A DNA stretch of 64,000 bases from Adlercreutzia wanghongyangiae. GTDB taxonomy: Bacteria > Actinomycetota > Coriobacteriia > Coriobacteriales > Eggerthellaceae. Under the pieces are notes generated by a model. That model saw only the letters and a program-made list of their open reading frames with translations, did no database searches and had not been told where the DNA came from. Of the stretch, positions 58,433 through 64,000 are shown one piece after another. The number at the start of each line of letters is the position of its first letter. Position 1 is the first letter of the stretch. The translations under genes and the position numbers were made by a program. Location: positions 210,075-274,074 of the forward strand of contig NZ_JAYMFF010000009.1 in assembly GCF_035989245.1 (NCBI RefSeq), in the 5' to 3' direction.

Positions 58433-58579
58433 AGGGGCGACGGAAGTCGCCCCTGGTTGCAAATGAGATTTCCCGCTTCAGTGGGCGGGCTAAAGCCCGC
58501 CCCTACGGATGAGGGCGAGGGCCATGCCCGCGGATGAGGAGAGGGCCGCAGCTGCGCGTGGGCTAAAGGCCCCCTACGG
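58433..58579. repeat. Cluster of three family A REP palindromes
   Basis: AGGGGCGACGGAAGTCGCCCCT (58433-58454, stem only), GGGCGGGCTAAAGCCCGCCCCTACGG (58483-58508) and GGCTAAAGGCCCCCTACGG (58561-58579, eroded). Confidence 0.85.
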
Positions 58580-58600
58580 ACGGGCGAAGCGGAGGTCGTT

Positions 58601-59965
58601 CTAGCCCTGGGTCACGGGGGTAGCCTGGGCGGCGAACAGCTCCAGGTACTGACCATCGGACACGGTAACCACCTGCTTGCCACCGGCGATGACGTACTGG
58701 GTGTCCACGATGGAGTCGTCGTTGAAGTCGAGATCCTTCATAACGAAGGCCGCGCTCTCCTCGGTGGTCTCGCGCTCGCTGACGGGCAGCGCCGTCACCG
58801 TGTAGCTGCCGGCGGGAATATCGATGCCCACGCGGTAGCACCCGTTGGTGTAGGGCACCGCAGGCTCGATAGAAGTGGTGGGCGCCGGACGCATGGTCAC
58901 CTCAGCGCCGGGCACGTACGCGATCAGGTCGCCGTCATCCAACTCGGCGAAGTAGTTGCCGAAGTACTGCACGGCATCGTCCAGCTCGTAGTTGTCCGAG
59001 CCATTGTCGTCATACTCGAAGATGTAGTAGTGGCTCAGAGCGTCGTTGGAGCCTTCCAGATAGTAAAGTCCCGCCGGAATATCGGCATCGGGTCCCACGG
59101 TGTAGTACCCCATGGCGCACGTGCCATCGGCGCCGGGCGTGCCGGCAGGCAGGCCGGCGCCCTCGAGCGCGTCGGCGATCTCTTCGTAGGTGTAGGTTTC
59201 GAAAGACGAGTCCTCATCCAGCAGATCGTAGTCGTCCTCGGGAGGATAGCTGTAGTCGTAATCGTCGTCGTAGTCGTAATCGTCGTAACCATAGTCGCGG
59301 TTGCGATCGTAATCGTAGCTATCGTCGTAGCTGGACGCGGCCATGACGCCCACGCAGCTGACGCAACCGCCCAGACCGATAACGAGACCCACGGCCAAAC
59401 CCAGCAGGAACCAGGGCCAGCGGCGCTTCTGACCGCCCGAGGCCGGAGGCTCGTAGCCGTAAACCGGCGCCGGGGGCACCGGGGGCACGGGAGGCACGGG
59501 CTGCTGGGGCTGGGCGGCACCGTAGGTGTAGACCTGGTCGTAGGCGCCATAGGAAGCCTGCTGGTACGTCGGCTGCCCAGCGGCCGCCGCGGGCTGCGGG
59601 GCCGGCTCGTAAACCGCATAGGGCTGGGTCGCCGAAGCCGGCTGCTGGGGCACAGGCGCCGGGGAGAAACCGGCCGTTGCCGCAGGCGCGGCGGGCGCGG
59701 TCACCTCGGGCGCCGGGATGGCGGGGCCCGCAGTCGCCGGAGCGGGAGCCGCCGTCGCGCTCAGCGCAGCGAAGGGATTCTCCGACACCGGGGCGGCCGG
59801 AGTCGTCGGAGCCGCTGGGGCAACGGCCGCAACCTCGGGCGCCTCGCCCCCTGCAGGCGCCGGCACTTCCGACGCCGGAGCAGCCGGGGCGGTCGCCTCG
59901 GGCTCGGGCTGCGCAGGAGGCTCGGGAGCCTGTCCCTCGCCGTTCACGTTCTTATTCTCGTCCAT
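58601..59965 (-). CDS. Single-pass membrane protein with Pro/Ala-rich cytoplasmic part and Tyr/Asp-rich stalk
   Basis: 454 residues. Residues 1-180 are low-complexity Pro/Ala/Gln (cytoplasmic), 183-209 form a membrane helix (WPWFLLGLAVGLVIGLGGC), and 211-253 are almost only Tyr and Asp with Arg/Asn/Ser. The C-terminal half has a helical SFETYTYEEIADALEGAGL segment and two similar beta modules containing DIPAGLYYL and DIPAGSYTV. Such IPAG(x)Y modules occur in surface and lipoproteins of Gram-positives. The acidic Tyr/Asp stalk could bind Ca2+ or other cations. Function unknown. Confidence 0.7.
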   Translation of the reverse strand: MDENKNVNGEGQAPEPPAQPEPEATAPAAPASEVPAPAGGEAPEVAAVAPAAPTTPAAPVSENPFAALSATAAPAPATAGPAIPAPEVTAPAAPAATAGFSPAPVPQQPASATQPYAVYEPAPQPAAAAGQPTYQQASYGAYDQVYTYGAAQPQQPVPPVPPVPPAPVYGYEPPASGGQKRRWPWFLLGLAVGLVIGLGGCVSCVGVMAASSYDDSYDYDRNRDYGYDDYDYDDDYDYSYPPEDDYDLLDEDSSFETYTYEEIADALEGAGLPAGTPGADGTCAMGYYTVGPDADIPAGLYYLEGSNDALSHYYIFEYDDNGSDNYELDDAVQYFGNYFAELDDGDLIAYVPGAEVTMRPAPTTSIEPAVPYTNGCYRVGIDIPAGSYTVTALPVSERETTEESAAFVMKDLDFNDDSIVDTQYVIAGGKQVVTVSDGQYLELFAAQATPVTQG

Positions 59966-59979
59966 GGTCCTCGACCTTT

Positions 59980-61596
59980 CTAGTTGTTGAACACCTTCGC
60001 GACCACGCCGTCGATGCGCGCCACCACATCGGCCGGATCCATCAGCATCATGGCCTCGAACAGCGGCGGCGACACCATGTTGCCGGCGATGGCCACGCGC
60101 AGGGGCTGGAACAAAAGCTTCGGCTTGAGCCCGGCCTCCTCGCCCGCCGCGCGGCACAGCTCCTGCAGCGCCTCGGCATCCCAGGGATTGTCGTCGTCGG
60201 CCAGGATGGCACGACAAATGGCAAGCGCCTCATCGGCCCGCGAGCCCTCCTTCAGCAGCACCTTCTGCACGCTCTTCTCGTCGAGCACCACCGAGTCGCC
60301 CCAGAACAAGAATGCCAGCTTCGCGGGGATCTCGTCCATGCGCGAGAGCCGCTCGGCCACGAGCGGGTACATGGCCTGGTAGAACTCGGCGTCATCGTCC
60401 ACGTCGGCCAGGCAGGCCTCCCAGGTCTCGGCATCCACGCCCTCGCCGGGCACCCGCGTGATCGCCGCGGCGGCCTCGGCCTCTTCCTTAGTGGGCGTGG
60501 GCGCCACGATGATGCCGTCGGCCACGTTGCTGCCGTCGATGTTGGTTTGGGCGAGCCAGGGCTTCGCGGCCTGCACCCACGCGGCGGCGCCCATCTCACG
60601 GATGTAGACGCCGTCCATCCAGTCGAGCTTCTTCTCGTCGAAGATGGAGTGCTTCTTGGTGATGCGGTCGAGCGAGAAGCGCCGGCACAGCTCCGCCGGC
60701 GGGATGATGGTGGTCTCGCCGTCGAGCGACCAGCCCAGCAGCGCGAGGAAGTTCACGAGCGCGTCGGGCAGATAGCCGCGGTCGCGGTACTCCTCCACGT
60801 TGGTGGCCCCGTGGCGTTTGGAGAGCTTCTTGCCGTCGGCACCCAGAATCATGGACAGGTGCGCGAACAGCGGCACCTCGGCGCCCAGCGCCTCGTAGAT
60901 GAGCACCTGGCGCGGCGTGTTGGACAGGTGGTCGTCACCGCGAATGACATGGGTGATGCCCATGTTCACGTCGTCGCAGACCACGGCAAAGTTGTAGGTG
61001 AAGGTGCCGTCGGTGCGGCGCAGAATCATGTCGTCCATCACGTCGATGGGGAAGCTCATCTGCCCGTATACCGCGTCCTCGAACTCCACGGGGCCGTGGC
61101 CCTCGGGCACCGCGAGGCGCCACACGTGGGGCTCGCCGGCCGCGATGCGCGAGGCGGCCTCCTCGCGCGGGATGGAGCGGCAGGTGCGGTCGTAGCCCGC
61201 GTAGCCGCCCTGGGTCTTCTCGGCCTCGGCGCGCTTGGCATCCAGCGTCTCCTTCGAGCAGAAGCACGGGTAGGCCGCCCCCGCTTCGATGAGTTTCTGA
61301 AGCGCCGCCTCGTAGGTGCCGGTGCGTTGGGTCTGAAAGTAGGGGCCGCACGGACCGCCCACCTCGGGGCCCTCGTCCCAATCAAGGCCCATCCAGCGCA
61401 GGGCGCGCAAGATGATCTGGGTGTTCTCCTCGGTGGAGCGCTCCGGGTCGGTATCCTCGATACGCAGGACGAAGGTACCGCCGCACGAGCGGGCGAAGGC
61501 CCAGTTGTAGATGGCAGTGCGGGCGCCGCCGATGTGCAGCTTGCCGGTGGGAGAAGGCGCGAAGCGGACGCGCACGGGCTTAGTGGTGTCGGTCAT
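59980..61596 (-). CDS. gltX: Glutamyl-tRNA synthetase
   Basis: 538 residues, class I. HIGH as HIGG (APSPTGKLHIGGARTA), KMSKS as KLSKRHGA, and the VIRGDDHLSNTPRQ motif fit discriminating or non-discriminating GluRS. The length is more than the usual 470-490, mainly in the C-terminal anticodon-binding half. It charges tRNA-Glu. The ATG follows AAGGATTTTC. It lies 14 bp from the Tyr/Asp-rich protein gene on the same strand, so they may be cotranscribed. Confidence 0.96.
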   Translation of the reverse strand: MTDTTKPVRVRFAPSPTGKLHIGGARTAIYNWAFARSCGGTFVLRIEDTDPERSTEENTQIILRALRWMGLDWDEGPEVGGPCGPYFQTQRTGTYEAALQKLIEAGAAYPCFCSKETLDAKRAEAEKTQGGYAGYDRTCRSIPREEAASRIAAGEPHVWRLAVPEGHGPVEFEDAVYGQMSFPIDVMDDMILRRTDGTFTYNFAVVCDDVNMGITHVIRGDDHLSNTPRQVLIYEALGAEVPLFAHLSMILGADGKKLSKRHGATNVEEYRDRGYLPDALVNFLALLGWSLDGETTIIPPAELCRRFSLDRITKKHSIFDEKKLDWMDGVYIREMGAAAWVQAAKPWLAQTNIDGSNVADGIIVAPTPTKEEAEAAAAITRVPGEGVDAETWEACLADVDDDAEFYQAMYPLVAERLSRMDEIPAKLAFLFWGDSVVLDEKSVQKVLLKEGSRADEALAICRAILADDDNPWDAEALQELCRAAGEEAGLKPKLLFQPLRVAIAGNMVSPPLFEAMMLMDPADVVARIDGVVAKVFNN

Positions 61597-61777
61597 GAAA
61601 ATCCTTAAAAACTCGGTCGTGTACGGGGCTGATAGGTCACCGCCCAGTATATCACGGCCTCGCCCGCGCTCCTGCCGCCCGCGTCACCTTCCACCCACCC
61701 CACAAAAGCGCGGCCGCCGAGGTGCGGCGAGCCCCGTAGCCATCGGGGGCAGCACGCTTCGGCGCAGCGGCCGTCAT

Positions 61778-61801
61778 CCGGACGCAGCGACCGGCGTCCG
61801 G
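61778..61801 (-). terminator. Possible terminator hairpin
   Basis: CCGGACGC/GCGTCCGG, 8-bp stem just after the stop of the 61813-62280 gene, without a U-tract. Weak evidence. Confidence 0.35.
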
Positions 61802-61812
61802 CCGCCGATCCC

Positions 61813-62280
61813 CTACCCCAGCTTCCGCACGGGCTGGGGCAGCCGGCCTACAGTAATGGGCAGCGCGGCCAAGGCCGCCATGTCCTCGTCAGCGGCCTCC
61901 TCGGCACGCAGTTGCTGGCTCATATCCAGCCCGGCCAGTTCGAAGGCCTCCAAGGCAGCTGCGGCATAATCGCGCTTGCAAGACCCATTGAGGCGCTTCC
62001 ATGGGATGCCGGCAAACCAACCGACTACTTCCTCATCCAGGGGCAGACGCCCTTGCATGAGCAGCGCAGCGATCACTGGATAGCCAGCATAGCCCTGCCA
62101 GTAAGTAGCGCTGTCGTTGGAGCGGTAATGCCCGGCATCGTCCCAGGTGACGGTGTACTCTTTCAAGCCGTCCGACGACCGCACCGTCAGATGATCGGGA
62201 GCCAGATCGAACCGCTCGTCAGCAAGCGCGCTGTAGGCTTCGTACACTTTCTCGATGGGCGGCAGCTTCTCCATGGCCAT
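61813..62280 (-). CDS. Hypothetical 155-residue soluble protein
   Basis: Acidic, no signal peptide or membrane segment. It has a predicted helical start (IEKVYEAYSALADERFDL), a short beta hairpin (LTVRSSDGLKEYTVTW), then helices with WFAGIPWKRLNGSCKRDYAAAALEAF. The start at 62280 (MAMEKL) has AAAGGA close by, and 62274 is the alternative. I do not recognise the family. Confidence 0.7.
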   Translation of the reverse strand: MAMEKLPPIEKVYEAYSALADERFDLAPDHLTVRSSDGLKEYTVTWDDAGHYRSNDSATYWQGYAGYPVIAALLMQGRLPLDEEVVGWFAGIPWKRLNGSCKRDYAAAALEAFELAGLDMSQQLRAEEAADEDMAALAALPITVGRLPQPVRKLG

Positions 62281-62589
62281 CGCTTCCTTTCGCATCAGGC
62301 AGCGCACGCGCGATGAGGCGCGCTTCTTACATCCGATTCATGGTAACAACCCGCGCAATTCCAACAGCCGCAGAAAATGCTCTCGTTTTTCAAACGAAAT
62401 GCAGCTGAAACGCAAGGATTCTTGTGTTTTTTCGTCTTTCTCGATATCGGCCCCAAGCCCCTCACCTTGCCTTTGTCAACCAAATACGACGAAGTTGCGA
62501 CAGTAGCGAGACTCCCGTGCGACACCCCTCTGCTAGAATCGCGCCCCCTCGTCCTTCGCCCTCACGCAAACGTTCGAAAGGAGACGCCT
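62281..62589. other. Divergent intergenic region
   Basis: AT-richer spacer between the unknown protein and the AbiEi/DUF559-like gene. A TGCTAGAAT extended -10 at 62531-62539 probably serves the rightward gene, with GAAAGGAG at about 62577. No gene or repeat seen. Confidence 0.5.
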
Positions 62590-63543
62590 ATGGCTACCGC
62601 CCTCGCAGGTCCAAGCGCCATTCAAGCTATCCGAAACAGGCGGCGCGTCTGTGCGCTATGGACCACGAACCCGCGACCCATGCTCCTCGGGTCAAAGAGC
62701 CCCAGCGACGCTGAGCTTACCCTGGCGCGCTCGTACCTCGCACCTTGTTCTGACGATCTTTGCCTCACCGTCCACCCACCTCAACGACGTCGGAACGCCG
62801 ATGGCATCCGATTTGCCACCCATAGCGCGGCTTTTCCACGAGGATCGTTCATTCACTTGGAGGGTCAGCTCTATCTTTCCTCGCCGGAGCTTGCATTCCT
62901 GCAAATGCACGACCACGCAAGCGATTTCGAGTGCATCGCCCTCGGCTTCGAGCTTTGCGGAACTTACACACGTATCGGCGCCGACGCCATGGCCTACGAC
63001 ATCGCACCCGCAACGTCGGCAGACAAGATCAGTCGGTTTCTTCATCGGGCGCACGGGATGCGCCACCGCTCCCGCGCCCTGCGAAATCTCGGACACATTA
63101 AGGAGAATTCGGCATCGCCACGCGAAACGCAGCTGGCGATGATCCTCGGCCTTCCCACGCGACTCGGTGGATACGGTCTCGCCGATTTTGAGCTCAACGC
63201 GCCGATCGATGTGCCAGCCACCACGAAGTTCCCTTGGCGCAGAGACATCCGACGCGCCGATATCAGCTGGCCACGCGAATGCGTAGCTGTCGAGTACGAT
63301 AGCGATGAGTTCCACGTTGGTGCCGAGAAGATAGCGCGCGATGCCGAGCGACGGACGCTCCTTCAAGCGGCGGGATACGACCTGGTCGTTGTTACCAACA
63401 GCCAGTTCAAAAGAACCAGCGAGCTAGATCGTATATGCGCCGTGCTCTATCGCCTGCTCGGCAGACGATGGCGCTGCCGCATGCCCGAATACCTCATGCG
63501 CAAAGAGGATCTCCACAGACGGGTCAGAAACCTGTCGATTTAG
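62590..63543 (+). CDS. AbiEi/DUF559-like protein with Vsr-type PD-(D/E)xK nuclease core
   Basis: 317 residues. The N-terminal 200 residues resemble AbiEi-type regulator regions (YLSSPELAFLQM) without a clear HTH. The C-terminal part has RRADISWPRECVAVEYDSDEFH (Asp224, Glu235, Asp237) followed by RDAERRTLLQAAGYDLVVVTNSQF, which matches the DUF559/Vsr nuclease pattern. It may act in defence or in control of a mobile element. No partner toxin is seen beside it. ATG follows GAAAGGAG. Assigned by motif, no search run. Confidence 0.65.
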   Translation: MATALAGPSAIQAIRNRRRVCALWTTNPRPMLLGSKSPSDAELTLARSYLAPCSDDLCLTVHPPQRRRNADGIRFATHSAAFPRGSFIHLEGQLYLSSPELAFLQMHDHASDFECIALGFELCGTYTRIGADAMAYDIAPATSADKISRFLHRAHGMRHRSRALRNLGHIKENSASPRETQLAMILGLPTRLGGYGLADFELNAPIDVPATTKFPWRRDIRRADISWPRECVAVEYDSDEFHVGAEKIARDAERRTLLQAAGYDLVVVTNSQFKRTSELDRICAVLYRLLGRRWRCRMPEYLMRKEDLHRRVRNLSI

Positions 63544-63636
63544 GCAGACTCAGGGAGATGCACGGCCGCGAAACTGATGATCGAGCATCTCCAGCCACCC
63601 TCATTCGTCTCAGACTGCACAAGAACGACCGATTTC

Positions 63637-63819
63637 TGGTCACGAATTCGACTTTTGTGCACAAATCGAGCGTTTCAGAGTGCGCGCAGGCATTCCGCGC
63701 GAGCTTCCGCTCGGCAGAAGCCCGTGTTTTACCAGATGAACTGCAAGCTGCTTCCAGCTTAGCAACCAAATATGCCCCCAGCGAGGCAACGTCGTGCACA
63801 AAAGTCGAATTCGTGACCA
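63637..63819. repeat. Family C element, 26-bp perfect terminal inverted repeats, second copy
   Basis: Arms 63637-63662 and 63794-63819 (TGGTCACGAATTCGACTTTT and onward) are exact complements and match the 49134-49275 arms except for a few positions changed on both sides. The 131-bp core is unrelated to that of the other copy. Confidence 0.9.
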
Positions 63820-63978
63820 CGATCGGGGTCGTTTTATGTCATGGCGAGAAAAAGACCCGTGCGGCCACATGCATCAAACAGCAAACGGGGTTCCTTTTCG
63901 CTAAACGTATCCGTCAGAATGCCCGAAAACAAGGCTCATAACACGCCGAGGCTAATCGGGAAGGCGCCAGAGCGGATC

Positions 63979-64000
63979 GGGGGGGGGGGGGGGGGGGGGG
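63979..64000. repeat. Poly-G run of at least 22 at window end
   Basis: The window ends in 22 consecutive G. This may be a real homopolymer, or an artefact of two-colour sequencing at a contig end. Confidence 0.6.

Larger units (their letters stand above)
63544..64000. other. Terminal non-coding stretch with family C element and poly-G end
   Basis: Holds the second family C element (63637-63819) and ends in 22 G. No supported gene. Confidence 0.6.

Overview
This is a high-GC chromosomal window, most likely from a gut actinobacterium of the class Coriobacteriia, family Eggerthellaceae. That placement is an inference from gene content: a Tat-exported flavin reductase lipoprotein of the kind expanded in that family, a class-E-sortase-type LAxTG surface protein, typical actinobacterial housekeeping genes, and strong GC-rich codon use. 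No rRNA is present, so the genus cannot be fixed.

Layout. 0-5 kb: the end of a membrane-anchored C39-like protein that lacks its catalytic Cys, a gamma-carbonic-anhydrase-like hexapeptide protein, a secreted flavoprotein reductase and a convergent LysR regulator. 5-12 kb: purine nucleoside phosphorylase, prmC and prfA (release factor and its methyltransferase), trxB, trxA and a Kef-type antiporter. 12-17 kb: a zinc-ribbon membrane protein, thrS and a yhdT-panF pair. 17-22.5 kb: a very large repetitive surface protein whose signal peptide is separated from its body by a C9 tract and a frameshift. 22.5-31 kb: valS, clpX, clpP, tig (all minus strand) and two tandem related four-helix membrane proteins. 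31-40 kb: two paralogous MFS exporters flanking an amidohydrolase and a PRD-like regulator, then an SstT-like symporter and tRNA-Leu. 40.65-46.41 kb: a compact integrated element in tRNA-Asn, bounded by 46-bp direct repeats. 46.5-63.5 kb: an rlmKL fusion, rpoD, priA, a YbaK deacylase, a DUF1461 membrane protein, a circularly permuted ATP-grasp-like protein, metK, a PaaI-like thioesterase, a Tyr/Asp-rich membrane protein, gltX, an unknown protein and an AbiEi/DUF559-like protein.

The integrated element is the best candidate for an undescribed system. It has a tyrosine integrase and a repressor on one strand. Diverging from them are an excisionase, a wHTH protein, a DnaB-like ATPase, four tiny coupled genes, a TerS-like HTH protein and a SHOCT membrane protein. 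No capsid or conjugation gene is present. This order resembles phage-inducible chromosomal islands (phage satellites).

The intergenic space carries three dispersed repeat families. (A) REP-like palindromes with a GTAG/CTAC tetranucleotide, including one inverted pair (REPIN) inserted in frame inside prmC. (B) Four copies of a roughly 95-bp palindromic element whose outer stems differ at every site yet stay complementary. (C) Two elements with 26-27 bp perfect terminal inverted repeats around unrelated cores. The upstream region of the surface-protein gene also carries five copies of a TGGTCAAA-N9-RTTTATA motif.
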